33,099 nt of DNA from JBBRWO01 sp964388455 (GCA_964388455.1 CAYMAN010000024.1:1-33099); one strand, 5' to 3'; positions 16,306 to 23,381 are shown, counted from the first letter of the stretch. Numbers and translations: made by a program. Notes: generated from the sequence alone by a model not told the origin.

Positions 16306-17156
16306 AGCTCGACTCCCGCGACACGTGCGGCCGCGTGGGCGGTGTTCATCACGAGCATCGCCCTCGTCATGGGCCCCACCCCACCCGGAACCGGCGAGAC
16401 AGCGCTCGCGGTCTGCGCGACGGCGGCGAAGTCCACGTCGCCCACCATCCCCTTATCACTGCTGTTGATGCCGACGTCGATGACCACCGCGCCCGGCTTC
16501 ACGTAGTCGGCGGTGATCATCTCGGCGCGTCCCACCGCCGCGACCAGAATGTCCGCCTCTCGGCACACCGCGGGCAGATCGACTGTGCGGCTGTGGCACA
16601 TCGTGACGGTCGCGTTGCGCTCAAGCAGCATGAGCGCCATCGGCTTACCGACGATGGATGACCTGCCGATGACCACGGCGCGCTTTCCGGCCGGGTCGAT
16701 GCCGTAGTGATCGAGCATCGCCATGACGCCCCACGGTGTGCATGCGCGTGCGCCGTCGATACCGCGAACAAGCCGACCGAGGTTCTCCGGGTGCAGGCCG
16801 TCCACGTCTTTCTCAGGGCTGATTCGCGCGAGCGCGGCCTCTTCATCGAGACCTGCGGGCAGCGGCAACTGCACCAGAATACCGTGGATAGACGGGTCTG
16901 CGTTACAGCCATCGATGATGGCGTTGAGGTCGTCTTGCGAAAGGGACGCGTCTCGGCGGAAGTCGACTGCGCGGATTCCCACTTCGTCGCAGTCTCGTTC
17001 CTTCATGCGAACGTAGGACTGGGACGCCGGATCGTCTCCCACAAGCACCACGGCGAGGCCGGGCTCGACGCCTGCGGTCTTGACGCGGTCGACCAGTACG
17101 GCTGCCTTCGCTCGCATCTCCTGCGCGACCAGCTTACCGTCGATGATCTGAGCCAT
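16302..17156 (-). CDS. folD: Bifunctional methylenetetrahydrofolate dehydrogenase/cyclohydrolase
   Basis: Interconverts 5,10-methylene-, methenyl- and 10-formyl-tetrahydrofolate in one-carbon metabolism. The 284-residue length is standard. SYVRMKE with Tyr48 and Lys52 is the catalytic site, and ILVQLPLP and DVDGLHPEN are family signatures. GRSSIVGKPMALML is the nucleotide-binding segment, and PGGVGPMTRAML closes the protein. The ATG at 17156 was chosen for its family-typical MAQIIDGK start with GAGGGAG upstream; an in-frame extension of 35 residues has no support. A TACACT -10-like element lies about 57 bases upstream. It is the first gene of a unit that continues with the unknown membrane protein and queH. 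Confidence 0.97.
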   Translation of the reverse strand: MAQIIDGKLVAQEMRAKAAVLVDRVKTAGVEPGLAVVLVGDDPASQSYVRMKERDCDEVGIRAVDFRRDASLSQDDLNAIIDGCNADPSIHGILVQLPLPAGLDEEAALARISPEKDVDGLHPENLGRLVRGIDGARACTPWGVMAMLDHYGIDPAGKRAVVIGRSSIVGKPMALMLLERNATVTMCHSRTVDLPAVCREADILVAAVGRAEMITADYVKPGAVVIDVGINSSDKGMVGDVDFAAVAQTASAVSPVPGGVGPMTRAMLVMNTAHAAARVAGVEL

Positions 17157-17212
17157 CAGCTGCGAACTCCCTCTTAGTGGTGATGCCCTGAACCGGGCCC
17201 GAAAACGCCGAT

Positions 17213-17218
17213 AGTGTA
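17213..17218 (-). promoter_or_regulatory. Putative -10 element of folD operon
   Basis: TACACT on the minus strand, preceded by GC, with CTGAAG 16 bases upstream as a weak -35. Both parts resemble the queA element. It would give folD a leader of about 50 bases. Confidence 0.4.
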
Positions 17219-17278
17219 GCACGGTGCCTTGCGCCTTCAGATGCTCGCCAGTGTGCTCCATCGACGGCTCATTGGCCG

Positions 17279-17860
17279 TCAGCCGCGCCGCTTCACAAGG
17301 CCGAGAAGCGCCTTGAATCGCGGCGTTCCCGCTTCGCCGACCAGCTCATACGCTGCCGACTCCGCGCATGTGATGACCGCACCAGCGGCTCGCAAGCGTT
17401 CCATGGCACCTCGATGCGATCGCTCACTCCGAGAACAGCAACCGTCCTCGACCACGTGCACGTCCCAACCGGCCACCAGCGCGCTGACCGCCGTTTGGGT
17501 CACGCAGATGTGCGACTCCATTCCCACGATGATCAGCTGACGGCGGTTCATGACGTCGACCGCGTCACGGAACGTCGACTCGGCAAAGCAATCGAACGCC
17601 ATCTTGTCCGCACGAGCCACCTTCAGGCCATCGGCCTCAAGCGCGGTCAGCGTCGCCGCGAGTCCGGGTTCGACATCACCGAGTCCGGCTGGGTACTGCC
17701 GCGTCACCACAACTGGAACACCGACTATGCCTGCAACCGACGCCAGGAACTCGGAGCTCTCGCGAACCTCGTCTCGGCGATCCATCGCTGCGGCAAGTCG
17801 CTCCTGCACATCCAGCACGAGCAGCACTGAGTTCTCGGCATTCAGGAGTGTCGCGGTCAT
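17279..17860 (-). CDS. Isochorismatase-family cysteine hydrolase
   Basis: A 193-residue hydrolase of the isochorismatase-like fold. The catalytic triad is visible: Asp17 in LLVLDVQE, Lys86 in ADKMAFDCF and Cys118-119 region in GMESHICVTQTA (Cys119 as nucleophile). The sequence resembles the YcaC/ISOC1-like branch rather than nicotinamidase or true isochorismatase, so the substrate is unknown. It stands alone between folD and the divergent superoxide reductase gene. A TAGAAT -10-like hexamer at 17891-17896 lies upstream on its strand. The 122 bases between its stop and the folD start hold the folD promoter candidate and nothing else I can identify. Confidence 0.88.
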   Translation of the reverse strand: MTATLLNAENSVLLVLDVQERLAAAMDRRDEVRESSEFLASVAGIVGVPVVVTRQYPAGLGDVEPGLAATLTALEADGLKVARADKMAFDCFAESTFRDAVDVMNRRQLIIVGMESHICVTQTAVSALVAGWDVHVVEDGCCSRSERSHRGAMERLRAAGAVITCAESAAYELVGEAGTPRFKALLGLVKRRG

Positions 17861-17914
17861 CTCGGCGATCCTTTCGGTGGTGGACCTTGGATTCTACGGC
17901 ACGCCCGAGTGGGG

Positions 17915-17938
17915 TATATACGACTCGTTCGGCGAACG
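17915..17938 (+). promoter_or_regulatory. Promoter/operator candidate of superoxide reductase gene
   Basis: TATATA at 17915-17920 is a possible -10 element. Directly downstream, 17926-17938 is a perfect inverted repeat (CGTTCG-G-CGAACG) placed where transcription would start, a usual position for a repressor operator. No convincing -35 is seen. The region also lies upstream of the divergent isochorismatase gene. Confidence 0.35.
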
Positions 17939-17975
17939 GCCGAATCAGTCCCGTAAACGACACGGAGGTAGACAG

Positions 17976-18323
17976 ATGAGTGACGCCCCTGTCCTCGGCG
18001 GCATCCACCGCATGGAGGATTTCGACAGCGCAGACGACTTCACCAAGAAGCACACGCCCTACATCGAGTGCAGGCGAGAAGGTGACGAATGCGTCGTCGA
18101 CGTTGCGGTCGGACACTACGTCCCGCACCCCAACATGCCCGACCACTTCTTCGAGTATATCGAGCTGTTCGCAGACGGCACGGCTATTGCCCGATTCGAC
18201 TTCTCGGCCGTGGCGGTCAGCCCCAAGGTGACGGCGACGCTCGTGCTCGACCCCGACACCAAGCTCGCGGCACACGCGTCGTGCAACCTGCACGGTGTCT
18301 GGGCGGCCGAGATCACCGTCTAG
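17976..18323 (+). CDS. One-iron superoxide reductase (neelaredoxin type)
   Basis: Reduces superoxide to hydrogen peroxide without making oxygen, an anaerobe's defence in the cytoplasm. The 115-residue protein is only the iron-centre domain; the N-terminal desulforedoxin domain with four cysteines is absent. The His4Cys ligands are all present: His26 in KKHTP, His51 in PHPN, His57 in DHFF, Cys103 and His106 in SCNLHGVW. The usual glutamate of the EKHxP motif is replaced by Lys24, while the catalytic lysine is kept as Lys25. GGAGG lies upstream of the ATG at a good distance. It is divergent from the isochorismatase gene and is followed by a strong hairpin. A rubredoxin-like electron donor is not encoded in the window. 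Confidence 0.92.
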   Translation: MSDAPVLGGIHRMEDFDSADDFTKKHTPYIECRREGDECVVDVAVGHYVPHPNMPDHFFEYIELFADGTAIARFDFSAVAVSPKVTATLVLDPDTKLAAHASCNLHGVWAAEITV

Positions 18324-18341
18324 CCGGTCCCAGAGGCGCTC

Positions 18342-18398
18342 ACAGGGCCTCTCGGCATCACTTCCCCGCACCGGGAGGTCGAAGCCGAGGGGCCCTGT
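18342..18398. terminator. 15-bp hairpin between convergent genes
   Basis: Positions 18342-18356 pair with 18384-18398 over 15 base pairs with one G-T wobble. The 27-base loop contains a second small hairpin (TTCCC with GGGAG). It lies 18 bases after the superoxide reductase stop and 9 bases before the stop of the convergent DUF6483 gene, so it can serve both. No T tract follows on either strand. Confidence 0.75.
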
Positions 18399-18407
18399 CG
18401 TATGCCG

Positions 18408-18767
18408 CTAGTTGGCGTGCGCCGGATCGATCGACGCGAGCACGGCTGCGGCCTGCTCGCGGCGAACGCCGGCCTCGATGAGCGCGCCTTCGCTCAGGAG
18501 TATCTCAGCCTGCAGCTCAAGTGCCTCGGCGAGCTTGACGACCAGCCGGTCGTCGAACCCTGAGATCTCGAGGAACGACACCATCGACGACGGCGCCAAT
18601 CGCAAGAAGAGCTCCGGATCCATGTCGACCACGAGTCCGATCGCCTGGTTGGTGAGTTCGCGAGACTCCTCGGCAGATTCGCCGTCCCGGAAGCGGCGGA
18701 ACGCCTCGCGGATCGCGGTGCCCATCTGCTCGATGATCCGCAGTATGTAGTCGTTCTGATACTGCAC
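18408..18767 (-). CDS. DUF6483 family protein
   Basis: A 119-residue, all-helical, charged protein without membrane segment or cysteine. The N-terminus YQNDYILRIIEQM is the recognisable hallmark of the DUF6483 family, widespread in anaerobic Gram-positive bacteria and of unknown function. A tetratricopeptide-like helical build is suggested by the regular spacing of leucine and alanine but is not certain. The start is GTG at 18767, with GAGGAG nine bases upstream. It is 51 bases downstream of a gene for a four-segment membrane protein on the same strand. It ends at the shared hairpin with the superoxide reductase gene. Confidence 0.8.
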   Translation of the reverse strand: MQYQNDYILRIIEQMGTAIREAFRRFRDGESAEESRELTNQAIGLVVDMDPELFLRLAPSSMVSFLEISGFDDRLVVKLAEALELQAEILLSEGALIEAGVRREQAAAVLASIDPAHAN

Positions 18768-18818
18768 GATGCGATTCTCCTCAACCTGTGTCTCGCGTGT
18801 GCCGAACTCGACCTCCGG

Positions 18819-19202
18819 CTATCCTCGCAGAAACATCATCCATCCGATTGTCAGCGCAGCCATCATACCCCCCACGTACGTTCCCGGCGGGACAGCAGCG
18901 AACCACAGCGCGATTGCTGCGATGGCACTGGGCGCACCGACCCACGCGAACATCGTCCACCACTCCACGCCGAGAAACACGCCCACCGCGGCGCCGATGA
19001 ACCCGAGGCCCGCCAGACCCCACAAGATAGTGCCGACAACCGCCTCGACCTGCGGCCCGAATCGAGCAAGCAGCCAGGAGTGCCCATAGGCGCCTGCGGG
19101 CTCGCGCAATGCAACCGGCAGCGTCAGTGCCGCGCCAAGCATGCCCAGACCAGTGAGCATGAAGGCCGCGCTGATGAGATAACGGGTGACCTCAGAGTTC
19201 AT
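18819..19202 (-). CDS. Unknown four-segment membrane protein
   Basis: A 127-residue hydrophobic protein with four membrane segments at about 8-30, 55-77, 80-103 and 106-125. Short loops hold few charged residues, and there is no recognised motif. The ATG at 19202 was chosen because GGAG lies six bases upstream. A longer GTG start at 19238 would add a segment without support. A possible promoter (TTGTTA, 18 bases, TAAATG on the minus strand) lies in the 118-base gap upstream. A six-base-pair stem at 19270-19290 in the same gap is too weak to call a terminator. It is probably co-transcribed with the DUF6483 gene. Confidence 0.7.
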   Translation of the reverse strand: MNSEVTRYLISAAFMLTGLGMLGAALTLPVALREPAGAYGHSWLLARFGPQVEAVVGTILWGLAGLGFIGAAVGVFLGVEWWTMFAWVGAPSAIAAIALWFAAVPPGTYVGGMMAALTIGWMMFLRG

Positions 19203-19320
19203 GGTGGCTCCAACGAGTGTGAGTGGGAGGAAGTGCACTCCCCCGGTACGTACCCCTCATTTACCTACAGGCTTGATGCCCTAACAAGCCCGCGCATCCC
19301 GAGCGGTGCGGCTGGTGCCG

Positions 19321-20493
19321 TCAGCGGGGCGCACCCGCATCATCGGCATCAAGAGTGGCCGCCATGCCCTCGACGCCCAGAACCTCGCGGAGGCGTTCGA
19401 ACCTCCGCCGCTCCGAACGCTCGACCGCAGGCGTGCCGGACGTGGGCGCGTAGAAGATGCCGTCGTATGACTGGTCCTGCGATCCCACCGTCGTCGCCGA
19501 GTGGATCGCTTTCTTCAACGCGAGCAGCATAGGCGCCGGATCCTTGAGGAGGAGCATCCCCTCGGCATCGGCCTTCTCGTAGCTCGTACGGTTCAGAGCA
19601 CGACCCCAGATGGTCACGATCCACGCAGCGGTCACCACCGCCGCATAGGTGATCATCGCGACCACCACGAAGAACACGATCACTCCGATGATGCCCAGAC
19701 AGCCAGCCGCGCTGTCGTCGCCACCCATGTCCAAACAACCGTCCATGTCGGAACAGCCGGCGGAGTTACAGCCCGAGTTGGCGCAACCCGGGTCCGCGCA
19801 TCCGGTATTCGCGCACCCGGACGCGACGCCACCCGCTGCCGCACGCGATTCGCGGATCGCCTTGATCGGCCCCATCAGCGCCGCAAGCGCCGTCCCGAAC
19901 ATGATGTCGCCCGCGATGATGCGCGCAACAAGCGTCGCGAGCACGGCGCGCAGCTCGTCTGCCGAGAACTCGTCGAGCATTCCTCGCGTGATACCGATGA
20001 CCGCACGCTTGCGGATCGTGCCCAAGGCAAAGGCGTTGACACCGGCCTCCTCAAGCACGAGCACAGCGGGGGTCTCCGCCAATCCTGACGCGAGAGCCAT
20101 GTCCGCCAGCGCTGCTTCGAGAACCGGCACTTCGCCCGGCTCAAGCGGCCGACCGCTGAACCTATTGCGGACCCAGTCCTCGGCGTTCGACAGTTGTATC
20201 GCCGCGATGAGCGATCCGATGAGCAGAAACAGAACGAAGGCACCGCCCACGGCCAGCGCGTACCCCTGCCAGTACGCTGCCGGGTTGCCGATCTCCTCCA
20301 CAGCAACGCCCGCCGCGCCGATCAGCGCACCTGGCAAGGCGATCAGCGCGAGCGCCAGCAGCAGAGCCGAGCCCAGAATGAACGCTACGACGAAGACGGT
20401 CAGCTTGGTCCGATTCGCGTCCACACGTGCCCAGAGCGGCTGGATTCGAGACGAGCGCGCAGCGCGAGAGGTGGCGTCGGAATCGGGGGTCAC
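19321..20493 (-). CDS. M48-like membrane protein lacking the zinc site (pseudoenzyme)
   Basis: A 390-residue membrane protein built like an HtpX/M48 peptidase but without its active site. Membrane segments lie at about 31-53, 77-100, 196-212 and 267-297. The region VNAFALGTIRKRAVIGITRG (152-170) and the following FSADELRAVL match M48 proteins closely. Where HExxH should stand the sequence reads T187-L-V-A-R191, and the third ligand, the glutamate normally found before xADA, is Ser304. Catalysis is therefore very unlikely. Five GCxxx repeats (226-250) with two more cysteines nearby (253 and 265) precede the last membrane segment. The start is GTG at 20493 with GAGG upstream, overlapping the end region of the preceding small membrane-protein gene. 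A role as scaffold or metal sensor is inference. Confidence 0.85.
   Translation of the reverse strand: MTPDSDATSRAARSSRIQPLWARVDANRTKLTVFVVAFILGSALLLALALIALPGALIGAAGVAVEEIGNPAAYWQGYALAVGGAFVLFLLIGSLIAAIQLSNAEDWVRNRFSGRPLEPGEVPVLEAALADMALASGLAETPAVLVLEEAGVNAFALGTIRKRAVIGITRGMLDEFSADELRAVLATLVARIIAGDIMFGTALAALMGPIKAIRESRAAAGGVASGCANTGCADPGCANSGCNSAGCSDMDGCLDMGGDDSAAGCLGIIGVIVFFVVVAMITYAAVVTAAWIVTIWGRALNRTSYEKADAEGMLLLKDPAPMLLALKKAIHSATTVGSQDQSYDGIFYAPTSGTPAVERSERRRFERLREVLGVEGMAATLDADDAGAPR
19744..19818 (-). repeat. Five tandem GCxxx codon repeats in the M48-like gene
   Basis: Residues 226-250 are five consecutive pentapeptides, each glycine-cysteine followed by three small or acidic residues (ANT, ADP, ANS, NSA, SDM). 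The DNA repeats at 15-base spacing with drift. Cysteines fall at 227, 232, 237, 242 and 247. It separates the dead peptidase core from the last membrane segment. Confidence 0.85.
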
Positions 20494-20496
20494 GTA

Positions 20497-20850
20497 CTAC
20501 CTCAGTGCCAGCATGACGACGAAGGCGATGATCGCCACTGTGGCGACAACCGAGGTGATGATTTTGGCTCGAAACGAGATGTAGCCGGCTCGCCAGAGCA
20601 GGTAGAAGCCCAGCGGGAAGAAGAGGAACATCGCGAGCACGATACCCATCCAGAGGACGGGCAGGTCCATCTCTTGCGAGATCCCCGAGTTCAGATCGGG
20701 CGAGAAGTCCTCCTCCTTGCGAAGGTCGGGCATCGTTTCGCCGAGCAGGCCTTTGACCTGGTTGGGCGGTAGCTCCTCGAGCCCACCGTCCAGCGCGCGC
20801 TCCAGCGCCGCTTGTCGCTGCTCAGCTGTCTGAGTCTCCAAATCCGTCAC
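20497..20850 (-). CDS. Unknown small membrane protein preceding M48-like gene
   Basis: A 117-residue protein with a charged, glutamate- and glutamine-rich N-terminal half (about 1-60) and two membrane segments (about 67-87 and 95-115) joined by a short arginine-containing turn. I do not recognise a family. The GTG at 20850 was chosen because AAGGAG lies five bases upstream; a TTG 15 bases earlier would start within that site. Its stop is three bases before the GTG of the M48-like gene, so the two are very likely made together and may form one complex. A promoter candidate is visible upstream at 20884-20912. Confidence 0.75.
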   Translation of the reverse strand: MTDLETQTAEQRQAALERALDGGLEELPPNQVKGLLGETMPDLRKEEDFSPDLNSGISQEMDLPVLWMGIVLAMFLFFPLGFYLLWRAGYISFRAKIITSVVATVAIIAFVVMLALR

Positions 20851-20883
20851 CGAGGCTCCTTGCAAGAGGGTGCGTACACACGA

Positions 20884-20912
20884 AGTCTACACTTCCGCAT
20901 GCCGACAATCAG
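20884..20912 (-). promoter_or_regulatory. Promoter candidate of the M48-like gene pair
   Basis: CTGATT (20907-20912) and TAGACT (20884-20889) on the minus strand, 17 bases apart. The -10 hexamer equals that of the DUF3048 promoter at 26907. Transcription would begin about 27 bases before the GTG of the first gene. Confidence 0.5.
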
Positions 20913-20954
20913 GCCGCCACCGCGGGCGCACTCCGTGTACCGACCAATGCGACG

Positions 20955-22028
20955 CTAAAACAGGCCCGTCTGGTCCGGCGCGGTGCTGGGCGGCGTGATT
21001 CCAAGATGTTCGTACGCGCGAGTCGTCGCCTGACGCCCCTTGGGTGTCCGCTGAATCAGCCCCAGCTGAAGCAGGTACGGCTCGTACACATCCTCGAGCG
21101 TATCGGACTCCTCGCCCACCGCGCTCGCGAGCGTGTTGAGCCCCACAGGCCTGCCCGAGAAGGTCTCGGCCAGCATCGAGAGGATCCTGTTGTCCATGGA
21201 GTCGAGCCCGAGATGGTCGACCTCGAAGAACGCGAGCGCCTCGGCAGCGACATCCTCGTTGATCACGCCGTCATGCCGCACTTGCGCGAAGTCCCTCACG
21301 CGCTTGAGCAGTCGGTTCGCCAGTCGCGGCGTCCCCCGGCCACGCCGAGCGATCTCCGCCGCACCCTCCGCGTCGATCTGCACCCCTAGGATCTTCGCCG
21401 AGCGCTCGACGATAGAGCGGAGTTCGATCGCGTCGTAGTAGTCGAGGCGAAACGCCATCCCGAAGCGGTCACGGAGCGGACCCGTGAGCAGACCGGTCCG
21501 GGTGGTTGCGCCGACCAGGGTGAACCGCGGCAGTTCAAGGCGCAGACTGCGCGCAGCCGGCCCCTTGCCGATGATGATATCGAGGGTGAAGTCCTCCATC
21601 GCCGGGTACAGCACCTCTTCAACCGCACGGTTCAGGCGATGTATCTCGTCGATGAACAGCACATCGCGCTCTTCGAGATTCGTGAGGATCGCGGCCAGGT
21701 CACCCGCGCGCTCGATCGCCGGCCCGCTGGTCGTCTTGAGCTTCACGCCCAGCTCATTGGCGATGACCTGCGCGAGCGTGGTCTTCCCCAGCCCGGGAGG
21801 TCCCGACAGCAAGATATGGTCGAGCGGCTCGTTTCGCTGGCGCGCCGCATCGATCAGCACGCCGAGGTTCTCTTTGACACGAGTCTGACCGAGGTACTCG
21901 TCGAGGCATCGCGGCCTGAGCGACCGATCAATCTCAAGGTCGTCTTCGGTGAACTCGCTCGTCACGAGGCGATCCACCGCGTCGTCGCGCCCATCGCGCT
22001 CTTCGGGCGCCTCCCACACGGTGCTCAT
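20955..22028 (-). CDS. ruvB: Holliday junction branch migration ATPase RuvB
   Basis: The hexameric motor that drives branch migration of Holliday junctions with RuvA. The 357-residue protein has Walker A GPPGLGKT (76-83), Walker B with DEIH (127-130) and the sensor segment GATTRTGLLTGPLRDRFG. The winged-helix C-terminus with RTPKGRQAT is present. About 30 extra residues precede the usual start region, a modest acidic extension. Its ATG overlaps the ruvA stop by four bases. It is the last gene of the ruvC-ruvA-ruvB unit. The 104 bases after it hold the promoter of the next unit and no clear terminator. Confidence 0.98.
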   Translation of the reverse strand: MSTVWEAPEERDGRDDAVDRLVTSEFTEDDLEIDRSLRPRCLDEYLGQTRVKENLGVLIDAARQRNEPLDHILLSGPPGLGKTTLAQVIANELGVKLKTTSGPAIERAGDLAAILTNLEERDVLFIDEIHRLNRAVEEVLYPAMEDFTLDIIIGKGPAARSLRLELPRFTLVGATTRTGLLTGPLRDRFGMAFRLDYYDAIELRSIVERSAKILGVQIDAEGAAEIARRGRGTPRLANRLLKRVRDFAQVRHDGVINEDVAAEALAFFEVDHLGLDSMDNRILSMLAETFSGRPVGLNTLASAVGEESDTLEDVYEPYLLQLGLIQRTPKGRQATTRAYEHLGITPPSTAPDQTGLF

Positions 22029-22612
22029 CGCCCGGCCCCCAGCCGTTTCAGCGCGTGGCGAACCAGCGACTGTGTATCGGCGCCCTTGTCGCTACCCTGC
22101 AGAGCAATAGCAATCTCAGCCGAGGAGAATCCCATCCCCAGCAGCGCATCGCTCGCCTCGGCGACAGCCAGTGCCTGACCAGCGCTCCGAGCAGACGATC
22201 CGATCTCACGCGTTCCGAGCTTGTCCTTGAGGTCGAGCACGATCCGCTGCGCCGTCTTCTTGCCGACTCCCGGAATCGTGGCGATGAGCTTGTCGTCTTC
22301 GGTGGCAATCGCCTGAGCTAGCACGTCGGCAGACATCGCCGAGAGCGCCGAGAGCGCTACCTTGGGACCAACGCCGCTCACGGTAATCAGCAGCTCGAAT
22401 GCGTTCTTCTCCGCCTCGCTTTCGAATCCAAAAAGCGAGAGTTCGTCTTCGCGTACATGCAGGTGCGTCCAGACGGTCACCTCGTCGCCCTCCGCCGGCA
22501 ACGCGGCGAGCGAGCCCGTCGACATCGCTAGCTGATAGCCGACACCGCCCACATCGATCAACGCCGACGCAGGGCGTTTCGCGACGACTCGTCCGCTCAG
22601 AAACGCGATCAC
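22025..22612 (-). CDS. ruvA: Holliday junction DNA helicase subunit RuvA
   Basis: The tetrameric junction-recognition subunit that loads RuvB. The 195-residue protein starts with the OB-fold domain (MIAFLSGRVVAKRP). The two helix-hairpin-helix motifs follow (LLITVSGVGPKVALSALS near 72-89 and IATIPGVGKKTAQRIV near 107-122). A flexible linker leads to a C-terminal RuvB-binding domain (about 148-195) with ALLGMGFSSAE. Length and domain order are normal. It overlaps ruvC by four bases upstream and ruvB by four bases downstream, so all three are translationally coupled. Confidence 0.97.
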   Translation of the reverse strand: MIAFLSGRVVAKRPASALIDVGGVGYQLAMSTGSLAALPAEGDEVTVWTHLHVREDELSLFGFESEAEKNAFELLITVSGVGPKVALSALSAMSADVLAQAIATEDDKLIATIPGVGKKTAQRIVLDLKDKLGTREIGSSARSAGQALAVAEASDALLGMGFSSAEIAIALQGSDKGADTQSLVRHALKRLGAGR

Positions 22613-23169
22613 GCGGCACCTCTTCCCACGGTGTTGACGGCGCGAGGGGCGGCCGGGTTCTCGGCGAGGCGAGCCGCGGCCTCCGCATCAAGGAGCGCGC
22701 GGTTGCGAAGACTCGCGTGACAGATCGCGGCTGCGAGCGCGTCCGCAGCGTGATCAGGACTGGGCTCGTGATCGAGTGAGAGGATCGTGCGCACCATGTA
22801 CTGCACCTGTTTCTTGTCGGCGGAGCCGCTTCCGACAACGGCGCTCTTGATCTGAACCGGCGAATACTCGCCGAGGATCAGGGCGGCGTCAGCCGTGGCG
22901 AGCAAGGCTACGCCTCTGGCCTGGCCCGTAGCGAACGCGCTCTTTGCATTGGTGCCGAAGAACACACTCTCCACCGCGACCTCCTGCGGCGAATAGCGCG
23001 CAATCACCTCGCGGATCGAATCATGGATGAGCGCCAGACGCTGAGCCACGGGTTCGCCGGCTCGCGTCACGACACACCCGTAGGCGACACAGCGGGAACG
23101 CGGGCCCTGCTGATCGATGACTCCCCACCCGGTATTGGCGAGTCCAGGATCGATTCCCAGAATGATCAC
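22609..23169 (-). CDS. ruvC: Holliday junction resolvase RuvC
   Basis: The endonuclease that cuts Holliday junctions in concert with RuvAB. The 186-residue protein starts with IILGIDPGLANTG and carries the acidic active site Asp7, Glu67 (VAVES) and Asp143. His140 stands at the fourth position (DHAADALA), the histidine form known from many bacterial RuvC proteins. GTG at 23169 was chosen because it begins exactly at the conserved strand with AAAGGGG upstream. A further in-frame start 16 codons earlier adds sequence not typical of the family. It is the first gene of the unit and lies 50 bases downstream of a LexA box. Confidence 0.96.
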   Translation of the reverse strand: MIILGIDPGLANTGWGVIDQQGPRSRCVAYGCVVTRAGEPVAQRLALIHDSIREVIARYSPQEVAVESVFFGTNAKSAFATGQARGVALLATADAALILGEYSPVQIKSAVVGSGSADKKQVQYMVRTILSLDHEPSPDHAADALAAAICHASLRNRALLDAEAAARLAENPAAPRAVNTVGRGAA

Positions 23170-23218
23170 GTGAGCCGATCCCCTTTCGCATCCGTTGGAA
23201 GCGGATTGCAGCGCCAAT

Positions 23219-23232
23219 CGAACATATGTTCA
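23219..23232. promoter_or_regulatory. LexA (SOS) box of the ruvCAB unit
   Basis: CGAACATATGTTCA contains the perfect 12-base palindrome GAACATATGTTC and matches the Gram-positive LexA consensus (CGAAC-4-GTTCG) at all but one outer base. It sits directly downstream of the -10 element, over the expected start of transcription, so bound LexA would block ruv expression until DNA damage. Confidence 0.88.
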
Positions 23233-23260
23233 GGATAGCCTCACGAGGTTCGGGCGTAAA
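23232..23260 (-). promoter_or_regulatory. Promoter of ruvC-ruvA-ruvB
   Basis: TTTACG (23255-23260) and TATCCT (23232-23237) on the minus strand, 17 bases apart. Transcription should begin near 23225, inside the LexA box. Confidence 0.65.
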
Positions 23261-23323
23261 GAACACGGCCGTCACCCGCGCCCCAAGGAGACACCTGCGG
23301 CGTACAGCATTCGACCTGACACA

Positions 23324-23352
23324 AGAAGACCACCCGCGAGGGGTGGTCTTCT
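23324..23352 (-). terminator. 12-bp hairpin after yebC
   Basis: Positions 23324-23335 pair perfectly with 23341-23352 around a five-base loop, 29 bases after the yebC stop on its strand. Only TTGTGT follows, so the T tract is poor. It separates yebC from the ruv promoter. Confidence 0.75.
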
Positions 23353-23381
23353 GAAGCCGTTAGAGTCTGAGCGACGCGTCG

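Noticed and set aside
17926..17938. Inverted repeat CGTTCG-G-CGAACG as a LexA box
   Set aside because: A LexA box has GAAC on the left and GTTC on the right; here the halves are reversed and the spacing is one base, so it is a different kind of site.
19270..19290. GGCTTG/CAAGCC hairpin after the M48-like gene
   Set aside because: Six base pairs with a nine-base loop and no T tract; weaker than the other hairpins here and compatible with chance.
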